From positions 13,691,852-13,755,851 of the forward strand of contig OX421507.1 in NCBI GenBank assembly GCA_949126835.1: a stretch of DNA of 64,000 nucleotides, read 5' to 3'. Made by a program: the position numbers and the translations under genes. Of this stretch, positions 22,960-34,113 are shown one piece after another; the first letter of the stretch is position 1; the number at the start of each line of letters is the position of its first letter. This DNA comes from Anisus vortex (lineage: Eukaryota > Mollusca > Gastropoda > Planorbidae). The notes below the pieces were generated by a model. That model saw only the letters and a program-made list of their open reading frames with translations. It was not told the origin of the DNA and made no database searches.

Positions 22960-23960
22960 AATTTTAAGTACAATTTCTCAAACTCTCCCTCTCTCAAAAA
23001 ATTGTGTAGACAACCTTTTTTAAAATTTTTCTCTCTCGCAAAAAAACTTTGTGGGACACCTTCTCAAACTCTTTAACACTCTCATCGACAAACATTTTAA
23101 GTACGTCTTCCCAAAATCTCTCTCTCTCCAGACAAACTTTTTTAAGTACGTCTTCCCAAAATCTCTCTCTCCTGACAAACTTTTTTAATTACAACTTTTC
23201 AAACTCTCTCTCTCCTGACAAACTTTTTTAAGTTCACCTTCCCATAATCTCTTTCTCCTGACAAACTTTTTTAAGTACAACTTTTCAAAATCTCTCTCTT
23301 GACAAACTTTTTTTTTTAAGTTCACCTTCCCAAAATCTTTTACACTCTCGACAAACTTTTTTAAGTTCACCTTCCCAAAATCTCTTTCTCTCTCAACAAA
23401 CTTTTTTAAGTTCACCTTCCCAAAATCTTTTACAATCTTGACAAAACTTTTTTAAGTACAACTTTTCAAACTCTCTCTCTCTCTCTCCTGACAAACTTTT
23501 TTAAGTTAACCTTCCCAAAATCTATCTCTCTTGACAAACTTTTTTAAGTACAACTTTTCAAAATCTTGTACACTCTTGACAAACTTTTTTAAGTACAACG
23601 TTTCAAACTCTCGATCTCTCCCGACAACTTTTTTTAAGTTCACCTTCCCAAAATCTTTTACTCCCTCGACAAACTATTTTAAGTTAACCTTCCCAAAATC
23701 TCTCTCTCCTGACAAACTTTTTAAAGTTCACCTTCCCAAACTCGCAATCTCTCTCGACAAACTTTTTTAAGTTCACCTTCCCAAAATCTCTTTCTCTCTC
23801 AACAAACTTTTTTAAGTTCACCTTCCCAAAATCTTTTACACTTTCGACAAAATCTTTAAGTTAACCTTCCCAAAATCTTTCACACTATCTCTCGCTCAAA
23901 AACACTTTTTCTTAAAAGCTTTCCCACTCTCGACAAACATTTTAGGTCACCACTCCATGG
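22960..23960 (+). repeat. CT-rich tandem array, about 40-60-bp units (left arm)
   Basis: Units of the type GACAAACTTTTTTAAGT-(T/A)CA-CCTTCCCAAAATCTCTCTC recur about 20 times with variable length. One strand is pyrimidine-rich throughout, so ORFs on either strand (Ser/Phe/Leu or Lys/Glu/Arg rich) are repeat products. It forms the spacer between the divergent Bcl-2 and 120-residue genes. Confidence 0.9.
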
Positions 23961-23984
23961 ACTTCGTTCTAACAGTAGCCATCT

Positions 23985-25130
23985 CTCTGTCTCCAACTCT
24001 TTCTCGCCCCATCTCTTCCTCTAACAAAACTTTATGTTAACACAACCTTAACATTTACACATTCCATCTTTCTGCCTTGTTCAATCTCTGTATCTCTTAC
24101 TTCATTCTTCTCTCAAACTCTGTCTCTCTCTCTCTAAAAACGTTACGATCAGCAAAGTCTTACACATATTCCACTTCACATCTTTCACTCTGTCTTTCTC
24201 TTTCATGCGTGCCATCTTTTACTTGTCTCATTTTCAGTGACTTCTTTCCTTACTCTGTCAACACTTATTTCTCTCTTCGTCTCTTTTCGCTAACAAAACT
24301 TTAAGTTAACACAACCTTAACATTTACACATTCCATCTTTCTGCCTTGTTCAATCTCTGTATCTCTTACTTCATTCTTCTCTCAAACTCTGTCTCTCTCT
24401 CTCTAAAAACGTTACGATCAGCAAAGTCTTACACATATTCCACTTCACATCTTTCACTCTGTCTTTCTCTTTCATGCGTGCCATCTTTTACTTGTCTCAT
24501 TTTCAGTGACTTCTTTCCTTACTCTGTCTCCAACTCTTTCTCGCCCCATCTCTTCCTCTAACAAAACTTTATGTTAACACAACCTTAACATTTACACATT
24601 CCATCTTTCTGCCTTGTTCAATCTCTGTATCTCTTACTTCATTCTTCTCTCAAACTCTGTCTCTCTCTCTCTCTAAAAACGTTACGATCAGCAAAGTCTT
24701 ACACATATTCCACTTCACATCTTTCACTCTGTCTTTCTCTTTCATGCGTGCCATCTTTTACTTGTCTCATTTTCAGTGACTTCTTTCCTTACTCTGTCAA
24801 CACTTATTTCTCTCTTCGTCTCTTTTCGCTAACAAAACTTTAAGTTAACACAACCTTAACATTTACACATTCCATCTTTCTGCCTTGTTCAATCAATTAT
24901 TTAATACTTTACTCTTTCTTTAGAGCTCTTTCTAAAAGCAATTTATGCTCAGCAAACCCTAACACATATTCCACTTCACATCTTTCACTCTGTCTTTCCT
25001 TTTCTTTTTCCTGCGTACCATCTTTTACGTACTCATTTTCTGTGACTCCTTTTCTTACACTGTCTCCAGAGCTTTCTCTGACAAAACTTTAAGTTACTCT
25101 AAGCACCTCTATTTCAACAGCGTCCCCTCT
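23985..25130 (+). repeat. About 270-bp tandem repeats (left arm)
   Basis: CACAACCTTA recurs at 24041, 24310, 24578 and 24849 (periods 269, 268, 271). Each unit contains ACATTCCATCTTTCTGCC, TTGTTCAATC and a CT tract. Two unit types alternate: one carries TCTCCAACTCTTTCTCGCC, the other TCAACACTTATTTC. Copies right of 24880 are decayed. Mirror: 28140-29285. Confidence 0.92.
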
Positions 25131-25229
25131 TTCTGCCTTGTTCAATCTCTACCTCCTTACTAACTTCTTCTCCTCTTTCTAAAATTGTCTTCCCTTTTAT
25201 GTTTTATAACGTGCAAAGCATTTAGTACC

Positions 25230-25705
25230 ATGGATCCTAGGGGGAAACATCCATTTACCGCTCGCATTGCTGGCCCAGGCAATGTCGACAGTGGAATTGT
25301 ATTAGAATGTGGTAGTACAGACTGTGATTTGTCTTCAATCATTGAGAAAATCAAAGGAGACATCACTTGTGTTGTATTATTGAATGAAGATGAAATGCAG
25401 GTAAGATACTAGTTATCTTATATATTACAATCACTCATTCTATATAGAATATTAGTGCGTACTACTCTCATTCTAATCAAATAATAATAATTTACTTTCG
25501 ATGTCTTGTGTAGAAACTTGTGGATGCGGATACTGAAGGGCTAGTTCAGAGCCTTGGGAGATCTATGAAAGTCATCAAATCTATACAGGAGTCTTGTCAG
25601 CGCCTAATTGAGGAGCAGGCAGACCTGAAAGCCGCCCTGGAGCTTGTTCGTTTTTACAACTTGGAAAATGCAATGCGTAATTGCATGACAAATGTTTACA
25701 AGTAG
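25230..25705 (+). CDS. Unknown 120-residue helical protein, left-arm copy (two exons)
   Basis: I do not recognise this protein. Exon 1 is 25230-25400 (57 codons, ATG start); the intron 25401-25513 has GTAAGA donor and TTGTGTAG acceptor, phase 0; exon 2 is 25514-25705 (63 codons plus TAG). The upstream in-frame extension lacks an ATG, so 25230 is the start. Exon 1 encodes a short non-helical segment (Cys-27, Cys-32) and an amphipathic stretch ending LNEDEMQ. Exon 2 is almost all predicted helix with coiled-coil-like heptads (about residues 66-112). No signal peptide or membrane segment. AATAAA at 25743-25748 and 25757-25762 with a GT-rich stretch after it supports a real 3' end. Its exact conservation in both arms and intact splice sites argue for function. 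It could be a small coiled-coil adaptor or viral regulatory protein; a profile search is needed. Confidence 0.72.
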
Positions 25706-25878
25706 ACATTGCTAGCTTTAGAGTCTTAAATTATAAAAATAAAATAAATGAAACAAAATAAATATTGGTGTTTGTTGCTTGTGTATGAAGGTTTTGAAAA
25801 TAATGTTATTGGGAGATATAGCAAAGGTCAAGGTCAACTAAAGTATTACAACTGACCCTAGTGTGAATTTGGGAAAAG

Positions 25879-27390
25879 TGGGGCAGAAGAAAAAAATTAT
25901 TTGTTTGTCTTAGTTTGAGGTTGATAGTCAATATTGTAAAGAGTTTTGTAAATCACTAGAATAAGTTTAAAAGAATTGTGATAAGTCTTAGGATGTGTAT
26001 TTATTATTTTTAGCAATTACTACAATCAGTTGCATAGGGTAGTGAAAAAGTAATACTTTAAACTGAAGGTGTAGTGTTTTTAAATGTTTTGGACAGGACT
26101 AGCTATAGAAGTATTATAAGGGTTTGAGTCAAGCAAGATTGCCTAAGTGGGAAGGTATAATTGGGTGTTGTAGATATATGTTTTGGCTAGGGATATCTAT
26201 AAAAGTTTTTTCAGATTAGTGTTTTGGACAGGTCTATCAATAAAAGTATTAGAAGGTTTGGGTCAAGCAAGATTGCCTAAGTGTGAAGGTATACTTGGGG
26301 GTTGTAGATATGTGTTTTGTAAAGTTGGTGTTAGGACGGGGATATCGATAAAGATAGACTATCAGAAATCTTCCATGACATCAGTCAAGCAAGATTGCCT
26401 AAGTTGGAACATATATTTGGGTGTTGATGGTATATGTTTTGTAAAGTTTGTGGTAGGACAGGGAAAACGATAAAGATAGACAATCAGAAATCTTCCATGA
26501 CATCAGTCAAGCAAGATTTCCTAAGTGGGGAAATTCACTTGGGGGTTATAGATATGTGTTTTGTAAAGTCTGTGGTAGGACGGGGATATCGATAAAGATA
26601 GACTATCAGAAATCTTTCGGGACATCAGTCAAGCAAGATTTCCTAAGTGGGGAAATTCACTTGGGGGTTATAGATATGTGTTTTGTAAAGTCTGTGGTAG
26701 GACGGGGATATCGATAAAGATAGACTATCAGAAATCTTTCGGGACATCAGTCAAGCAAGATTTCCTAAGTGGGGAAATTTACTTGGGGGTTGTAGATATG
26801 TGTTTTGTAAAGTTGGTGTTAGGACAGGGCTATCTATAAAAATATTCTAAGGATTTAAGTTGAGCAAGATTGTCTAATTTGTAGGATTTATTTTGGGTGG
26901 CGATGGTATATGGTAAAATTTACTAAGTTGGAAGGTATATTTGGGTGGCTATGGTATGTGTTGGGGTTTTGTAAGAGTAGTGCTGGGTTATGTTTGTTCA
27001 CGGTAGAAAAAATCTGTTATGGCATGACTGTAGTCATAGAGGGCTGTTTCTCCTATTGGGTCATATAACAATTGTATGTGAACTTAAGAAAATAAAATTG
27101 TAGATCTATGTTAAAAGACCTAGGAAAAATAAACAGGTCTAAATTTCGACTACCTTGGCACTATAATCATTTTGATATGTAATTGATTTAGGAGATATTT
27201 CTATGATAGGCCTGAGAAGGAAAGTAATGGGAATGACAAGGGTTGTATAGGTGGTGATTGGCATTATGTGTTACGAAAATTATTCCCACTACTATTAGTA
27301 AATGTTGGTTAGGTAATTAACGTTTCCATAGATAGTTTGGTAAAATTTTGTAAAATTTAGACAGTAATAGTTAGGTAGAGCGAGGAGGGG
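25879..27390 (+). repeat. Unique spacer of the palindrome with 122-bp repeats
   Basis: The only non-palindromic part of the element. TCAGTCAAGCAAGATT recurs at 26381, 26503, 26625 and 26747, an exact 122-bp period; the two central units are nearly identical and contain TAGGACGGGGATATCGATAAAGATAGAC. Diverged units extend from about 26090 to 26960. No credible ORF: the 96-codon frame at 26183-26473 is an alternative-start reading of the repeat. Confidence 0.93.
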
Positions 27391-27563
27391 CTTTTCCCAA
27401 ATTCACACTAGGGTCAGTTGTAATACTTTAGTTGACCTTGACCTTTGCTATATCTCCCAATAACATTATTTTCAAAACCTTCATACACAAGCAACAAACA
27501 CCAATATTTATTTTGTTTCATTTATTTTATTTTTATAATTTAAGACTCTAAAGCTAGCAATGT

Positions 27564-28039
27564 CTACTTGTAAACATTTGTCATGCAATTACGCATTGCA
27601 TTTTCCAAGTTGTAAAAACGAACAAGCTCCAGGGCGGCTTTCAGGTCTGCCTGCTCCTCAATTAGGCGCTGACAAGACTCCTGTATAGATTTGATGACTT
27701 TCATAGATCTCCCAAGGCTCTGAACTAGCCCTTCAGTATCCGCATCCACAAGTTTCTACACAAGACATCGAAAGTAAATTATTATTATTTGATTAGAATG
27801 AGAGTAGTACGCACTAATATTCTATATAGAATGAGTGATTGTAATATATAAGATAACTAGTATCTTACCTGCATTTCATCTTCATTCAATAATACAACAC
27901 AAGTGATGTCTCCTTTGATTTTCTCAATGATTGAAGACAAATCACAGTCTGTACTACCACATTCTAATACAATTCCACTGTCGACATTGCCTGGGCCAGC
28001 AATGCGAGCGGTAAATGGATGTTTCCCCCTAGGATCCAT
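27564..28039 (-). CDS. Unknown 120-residue helical protein, right-arm copy
   Basis: Mirror of 25230-25705: exon 1 27869-28039, intron 27756-27868, exon 2 27564-27755. The predicted protein is identical to the left copy and the splice signals and poly(A) signals are preserved. Transcription runs toward the spacer, so the two copies are convergent and could give overlapping or double-stranded RNA in the centre if read-through occurs. Confidence 0.72.
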
Positions 28040-28139
28040 GGTACTAAATGCTTTGCACGTTATAAAACATAAAAGGGAAGACAATTTTAGAAAGAGGAGA
28101 AGAAGTTAGTAAGGAGGTAGAGATTGAACAAGGCAGAAA

Positions 28140-29285
28140 GAGGGGACGCTGTTGAAATAGAGGTGCTTAGAGTAACTTAAAGTTTTGTCAGAGAAAGCTC
28201 TGGAGACAGTGTAAGAAAAGGAGTCACAGAAAATGAGTACGTAAAAGATGGTACGCAGGAAAAAGAAAAAGAAAGACAGAGTGAAAGATGTGAAGTGGAA
28301 TATGTGTTAGGGTTTGCTGAGCATAAATTGCTTTTAGAAAGAGCTCTAAAGAAAGAGTAAAGTATTAAATAATTGATTGAACAAGGCAGAAAGATGGAAT
28401 GTGTAAATGTTAAGGTTGTGTTAACTTAAAGTTTTGTTAGCGAAAAGAGACGAAGAGAGAAATAAGTGTTGACAGAGTAAGGAAAGAAGTCACTGAAAAT
28501 GAGACAAGTAAAAGATGGCACGCATGAAAGAGAAAGACAGAGTGAAAGATGTGAAGTGGAATATGTGTAAGACTTTGCTGATCGTAACGTTTTTAGAGAG
28601 AGAGAGAGACAGAGTTTGAGAGAAGAATGAAGTAAGAGATACAGAGATTGAACAAGGCAGAAAGATGGAATGTGTAAATGTTAAGGTTGTGTTAACATAA
28701 AGTTTTGTTAGAGGAAGAGATGGGGCGAGAAAGAGTTGGAGACAGAGTAAGGAAAGACAGTCACTGAAAATGAGACAAGTAAAAGATGGCACGCATGAAA
28801 GAGAAAGACAGAGTGAAAGATGTGAAGTGGAATATGTGTAAGACTTTGCTGATCGTAACGTTTTTAGAGAGAGAGAGACAGAGTTTGAGAGAAGAATGAA
28901 GTAAGAGATACAGAGATTGAACAAGGCAGAAAGATGGAATGTGTAAATGTTAAGGTTGTGTTAACTTAAAGTTTTGTTAGCGAAAAGAGACGAAGAGAGA
29001 AATAAGTGTTGACAGAGTAAGGAAAGAAGTCACTGAAAATGAGACAAGTAAAAGATGGCACGCATGAAAGAGAAAGACAGAGTGAAAGATGTGAAGTGGA
29101 ATATGTGTAAGACTTTGCTGATCGTAACGTTTTTAGAGAGAGAGAGACAGAGTTTGAGAGAAGAATGAAGTAAGAGATACAGAGATTGAACAAGGCAGAA
29201 AGATGGAATGTGTAAATGTTAAGGTTGTGTTAACATAAAGTTTTGTTAGAGGAAGAGATGGGGCGAGAAAGAGTTGGAGACAGAG
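28140..29285 (-). repeat. About 270-bp tandem repeats (right arm)
   Basis: Mirror of 23985-25130. One unit has a local length difference between the arms near 28600-28760, seen as a changed reading frame (a 144-codon frame here against 71 codons on the left), consistent with independent slippage after duplication. Confidence 0.9.
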
Positions 29286-29309
29286 AGATGGCTACTGTTA
29301 GAACGAAGT

Positions 29310-30310
29310 CCATGGAGTGGTGACCTAAAATGTTTGTCGAGAGTGGGAAAGCTTTTAAGAAAAAGTGTTTTTGAGCGAGAGATAGTGTGAAAGATTTTGG
29401 GAAGGTTAACTTAAAGATTTTGTCGAAAGTGTAAAAGATTTTGGGAAGGTGAACTTAAAAAAGTTTGTTGAGAGAGAAAGAGATTTTGGGAAGGTGAACT
29501 TAAAAAAGTTTGTCGAGAGAGATTGCGAGTTTGGGAAGGTGAACTTTAAAAAGTTTGTCAGGAGAGAGAGATTTTGGGAAGGTTAACTTAAAATAGTTTG
29601 TCGAGGGAGTAAAAGATTTTGGGAAGGTGAACTTAAAAAAAGTTGTCGGGAGAGATCGAGAGTTTGAAACGTTGTACTTAAAAAAGTTTGTCAAGAGTGT
29701 ACAAGATTTTGAAAAGTTGTACTTAAAAAAGTTTGTCAAGAGAGATAGATTTTGGGAAGGTTAACTTAAAAAAGTTTGTCAGGAGAGAGAGAGAGAGAGT
29801 TTGAAAAGTTGTACTTAAAAAAGTTTTGTCAAGATTGTAAAAGATTTTGGGAAGGTGAACTTAAAAAAGTTTGTTGAGAGAGAAAGAGATTTTGGGAAGG
29901 TGAACTTAAAAAAGTTTGTCGAGAGTGTAAAAGATTTTGGGAAGGTGAACTTAAAAAAAAAAGTTTGTCAAGAGAGAGATTTTGAAAAGTTGTACTTAAA
30001 AAAGTTTGTCAGGAGAAAGAGATTATGGGAAGGTGAACTTAAAAAAGTTTGTCAGGAGAGAGAGAGTTTGAAAAGTTGTAATTAAAAAAGTTTGTCAGGA
30101 GAGAGAGATTTTGGGAAGACGTACTTAAAAAAGTTTGTCTGGAGAGAGAGAGATTTTGGGAAGACGTACTTAAAATGTTTGTCGATGAGAGTGTTAAAGA
30201 GTTTGAGAAGGTGTCCCACAAAGTTTTTTTGCGAGAGAGAAAAATTTTAAAAAAGGTTGTCTACACAATTTTTTGAGAGAGGGAGAGTTTGAGAAATTGT
30301 ACTTAAAATT
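29310..30310 (-). repeat. CT-rich tandem array (right arm)
   Basis: Mirror of 22960-23960, GA-rich on the plus strand. It separates the right-arm Bcl-2 gene from the 120-residue gene. Confidence 0.9.
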
Positions 30311-30399
30311 TTTTTCGAAAAAGAGATAAGAAGTTAGTAAAAAAAGGCAGAGATTGAAGAGGACAATAAAAAAAGTGGGAACGTTGTTGACGGTTAGGT

Positions 30400-30715
30400 T
30401 TGGCGTGACCCTGGGAATGTTAGGTTTTAGATTTTCTCACTGTCAGGTAAGTGCAATAACATCTGGACAGGAAGTCGTTAACTTGGTCAGCGCCCAGCGA
30501 CCAGATAATTGATTCAACACCTGGACAGGAAACCATTACCCTGGTCGTGGGAATGTTAGCTTTTAGGTTTTCTCACGGTCAGGTAAGTGCAATAACATCT
30601 GGACAGGAAGCCATTATCTGGCACATCGGGCGACGGCCCGATAATGGATTCAACACCTGGACAGGAAGTCGTTACCTTGGTCAGCGCCTAGCGGGCAGCT
30701 GTTTAACACCTGCTC
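30400..30715 (+). promoter_or_regulatory. Bcl-2 upstream ETS/E-box repeats (right arm)
   Basis: Mirror of 22555-22870, with repeated ACCTGGACAGGAA motifs in the sense orientation of the gene. A TATA-like TTTTTATAAAATT at 30765-30777 follows, about 100 bp before the start codon. Confidence 0.55.
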
Positions 30716-30874
30716 GTTAAATGTTTGCTTGTCAGATGGTGGTCTTTTTCCGCTATTCAGCAAATTTTTATAAAATTATGTAGTCTTCCTTATTCAGTTG
30801 TTTAAAAGTGTTGTGGTTTTTCGTTAAGTAAAACGGTTATTTTTGTAATTCTTATTAGTTCTCGTGAAAATAAT

Positions 30875-31591
30875 ATGTCTATAGGACATGAAAATACGCG
30901 TAGCATTGCGGTGGATTACATAAAATATCGTTTACAATGCAATGGGTATACTTGGAGAAACGATGGTTGGCATGAAAGTATTATCAACACTCCAAATTCT
31001 ATTCAAAATGCTATGAGAATACTAGGAGATGAATTTGAAGAACGATTTAAGAATAGATTTGATAACCTAATAGATGGTCTAGTCATAACTGATGACAATG
31101 CTTATGACACTTTCGCATCGATCGTTATAGAAATATTTTGTGAGGATATAAATTGGGGACGAATTGTGGCGTTGTTTGACTTTTCGGGTCAATTTGCAGC
31201 TCGGTGTTTTCAACTAAAGAAATACCACCTAGTAGATAATCTTCTAGAATGGTTAACAACATATATTGATATACATCTGTCGAGTTGGCTAAATAGTCAT
31301 AATAACTGGGTAAGTAATAGGTTTACAAGAGTAACAAAGACACTCTTTAAACAAAAATCGTCCTATAGAAAGTTAAATATAAAAGCGTATATTAAACTAG
31401 CTTCCATCTTCTTTTCCTTCACACAGGAAGGGTTTTTGGAATTCAAGTCTGGTAGAGCTGAGAATAAAAATGGCAGCTCTTGGCCCTCGCTTAAGACAAT
31501 CCTAGGCTGTGCTGCTGCAGGCATTGGGATCTTGACACTTTGTGCACTTTTCTCTCTACAAATCCTGAACACTGAGAATAGGATATTATAA
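30875..31591 (+). CDS. Bcl-2 family protein, right-arm copy (two exons)
   Basis: Mirror of the left gene: exon 1 30875-31309, intron 31310-31426 (GTAAGT...CACACAG, 117 nt, phase 0, stop-free), exon 2 31427-31591. It encodes 199 residues when spliced or 238 when the intron is retained. BH3, BH1 (NWGR), BH2 across the exon junction and a C-terminal membrane segment are intact; residue 227 is Ser here and Ala in the left copy. AATAAA at 31644-31649, 53 bp after the stop, supports the 3' end. Bcl-2 homologues are carried by several large DNA viruses to delay host cell death; here the gene may serve the element in the same way, or be captured host cargo. Both copies are open, so neither is a pseudogene. 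Confidence 0.92.
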   Translation: MSIGHENTRSIAVDYIKYRLQCNGYTWRNDGWHESIINTPNSIQNAMRILGDEFEERFKNRFDNLIDGLVITDDNAYDTFASIVIEIFCEDINWGRIVALFDFSGQFAARCFQLKKYHLVDNLLEWLTTYIDIHLSSWLNSHNNWVSNRFTRVTKTLFKQKSSYRKLNIKAYIKLASIFFSFTQEGFLEFKSGRAENKNGSSWPSLKTILGCAAAGIGILTLCALFSLQILNTENRIL

Positions 31592-31699
31592 TTATATTAT
31601 ATATTGTTGTTGTTTTATTCTCTGTTTGATGTACTTGAACGCAAATAAAAATTAAAAAAAATTAAAACTTTCTTTGTTTACTGTTTAAAAAAAAAGTAT

Positions 31700-32030
31700 T
31701 TACATGGTTACTGCCCTTGTATGCCACGTAAATCGGACGCCATCTTACTTCCGGTTCATCATCATGTGGAACAGTGGAGTCAACAACTTCAATACACCCC
31801 TTCCATCATCTTGTCTACAACCATAAAGTTAATTAAAAATACAAAAAATACAAATTTAATTACACGGTTACTGCCCTTGTATGCCATGTACATCGGACGC
31901 CATCTTGTTTTCCGGTATCTTTAATTAAACCACGATGATAAAATCACGTGTAACACTACACACAAATAATCACATGGAACACTCGGATCGGCCATCTTGG
32001 ATCCGCCCCCTTCTGACCCGCCATATTGGA
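31700..32030 (-). promoter_or_regulatory. Repeated ETS/YY1 motif block (right arm)
   Basis: Mirror of 21240-21570: CGCCATCTT and ACTTCCGG motifs in two repeated blocks plus GGCCATCTTGG and CCGCCATATTGG, downstream of the Bcl-2 poly(A) signal. Confidence 0.5.
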
Positions 32031-32882
32031 CACCACTTAAAAGACTTAAGTTACTTAAATTTTAAAATGTTTAATCCTATTAAGTAAAAATTACACGACA
32101 AAAATTAAAAGATACAACCATTTAACAAACTGACTTTTAATAGATAAAGAGACACTTATTGTACATTTATACATTCAAAATATATAAACTATTGTAGTAT
32201 AGTATTTTAGTAACTTTAAAGAACTCTCTTATTTGCATACACATACATACACATTCAAAATACGCATACACTAAAATAATGTACTTTGGGAACTCTCACA
32301 ACATCTAGACTTTCAATTTTGCCCTGGAGCTCTTAAAATGTTTAGTGTTTAGGCTTTTAAAACAATGATTATCAATTCAAATTTGAAATATGTATGTTTA
32401 AAAGGGAAAATTTTAAACTAGTTGAGTAAAATTTATTTACATGTATTATCAATTAAAATTGAAAGAATAATTAAAAGATACAAATGTTAACTATGTAAGT
32501 AAAAAGTTCGTAAATAAAAAGGGTGTCTTATTAAAGAATTTAAACAAAAGTTATATAATGTAAGCCTTAATTAAAGAAATATACGCCTCTTAATAAGTAA
32601 AAACTCGCCTTACAAGATATGTATGACTTTAAAAAAAAATAAAATTCGTTAATTAATTTCGTATAAAATATAGAAATTACTAGTTTTAGTAAGTAAAAAA
32701 TTGTATTTACTTATCGTTTAAATTGTAAAATATAAGTTTAAAAAATAAAAATAATGGTGTTATAGTAAGTCACACATTGCATTTAACGATTAAACAATTT
32801 AAATTCTTTAAATTGAAAAGAGATATATTAAAAAAACGAATACTCGAAATACAAAGAAAAAATACCCCCAAAACTAATGCAA

Positions 32883-32923
<41 letters not shown>

Positions 32924-34013
32924 CAAATAATATCATGGGAAACGTAAGTTGTAAAGAAATTTTTTTTTTAGGGCTACTTGAATTATCTCCCATAGCAGGC
33001 TTTGAAAGGGGAGTTTTATCTCTTTTTCACACCAGGTCATTATAATAGCGAGCGAGTGAAGTGAGCTCAAAAGAGTTTACACAACAGATGAAAAAGTCAT
33101 TAAAAGACGCGCGGTGCGCGGGTGATAAAAATAAAAATAAACAGCTGCTCAGGTAAAAGTTAGACAGCGATGTGAATAAGCGCCTCAGGGGTTCTAAAAA
33201 TGTTAAAGGATATATGTTTATACTTTCAAAACATTGATTATCAATTCAAATTAAAAATAATTATGTTTAAAAGAAAATTAAAAAATAGTAATTATGACTA
33301 GAAACTATAATTAGTTAATTAATTTAGAATACAACAAAAAAAAAAAAAAAAAAAAAAAAATACTGCCTCCAAGTAAGTAAAAGTTTAAAAAGTATATAAA
33401 TTGTGGTCTATTTAGTGATAATTACGGCCCCTTAGTAATTAAAAACGTTCCTTTACAAGTTAATTATGGTTATAAAAAGTATAATTAGTTAATTAGTTAA
33501 GAATAAATTAAGAAAATTACTGTACCCCAGTAAGTAAATGTGCCTCTTACAAGACAATTATTGATTTAAATGTAATAATTAGGGCCCTTAGTAATTAAAA
33601 ACGCCCTTTTACAAGCTAATTAGGGTATAACAATTATAATTAGTTAATTCTTTAAGTATAAAATGAAGACAATTACTGTCTCCAAGTAATTAATAATGAC
33701 CCTTAAAAGACAATTATCGATTTAAAGATGGTAATTAGGGCAAAAAACACAATAAACTTATTTTACTATTGAAAATTATTAAGAACACTATAAAAATAAC
33801 CAATTAATTAATATTATAAAATAATTCTAAAATTTTAGAACCGCTGAACCTTATAAAGACCATTATAAAACAATGGGAGAAATAATATGACATGTGTCAA
33901 TCATTGTAAGACAATGGGAAAATCAATCATTGTAAGACAATGGGAAAAATAATTTTAGAACCGCTGACCGTATTACCCTTAATTAAAAACCCTCGTGTAA
34001 CAACACGATAAGA
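32031..34013. other. Outer right arm, AT-rich, no gene
   Basis: Mirror of 19261-21239, with the same degenerate direct repeats and A runs at about 32888-32920 and 33337-33360. Nothing coding is seen. Confidence 0.7.
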
Positions 34014-34113
34014 CGCCATCTTGGATGACGTCACTTCCGGTATAACGACTTCCGGGGTCAAAGGTCACTTCCGGGTCAAAGGTCACTTCCGGGTCAAAGG
34101 TCAAAGGTCAACT
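34014..34113 (-). promoter_or_regulatory. Terminal motif cluster (right tip)
   Basis: Mirror of 19161-19260: CGCCATCTTGG, TGACGTCA, four ACTTCCG cores and AGGTCAAAGGTCA direct repeats. The open frame beginning at 34021 uses a TTG and crosses the element boundary, so it is not a gene. Confidence 0.6.

Larger units (their letters stand above)
19114..25878 (+). repeat. Left arm of the palindrome
   Basis: It pairs with 27391-34174 (reverse complement). The sum of paired coordinates is 53269 near the centre, 53270 through the Bcl-2 region and 53288 at the tips, so only a few small indels separate the arms. The inner boundary is exact: GTGTGAATTTGGGAAAAG ends at 25878 and its complement starts at 27391. 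Confidence 0.95.

Noticed and set aside
23049..24561. Ser/Phe/Leu ORFs in the palindrome arms (and mirrors 28490-30221)
   Set aside because: They follow the CT-rich tandem units; unit lengths vary without keeping frame.
25185..25412. 75-codon ORF starting at TTG 25185
   Set aside because: The real start is the ATG at 25230, and the frame should end at the GTAAGA donor at 25401 rather than read into the intron.
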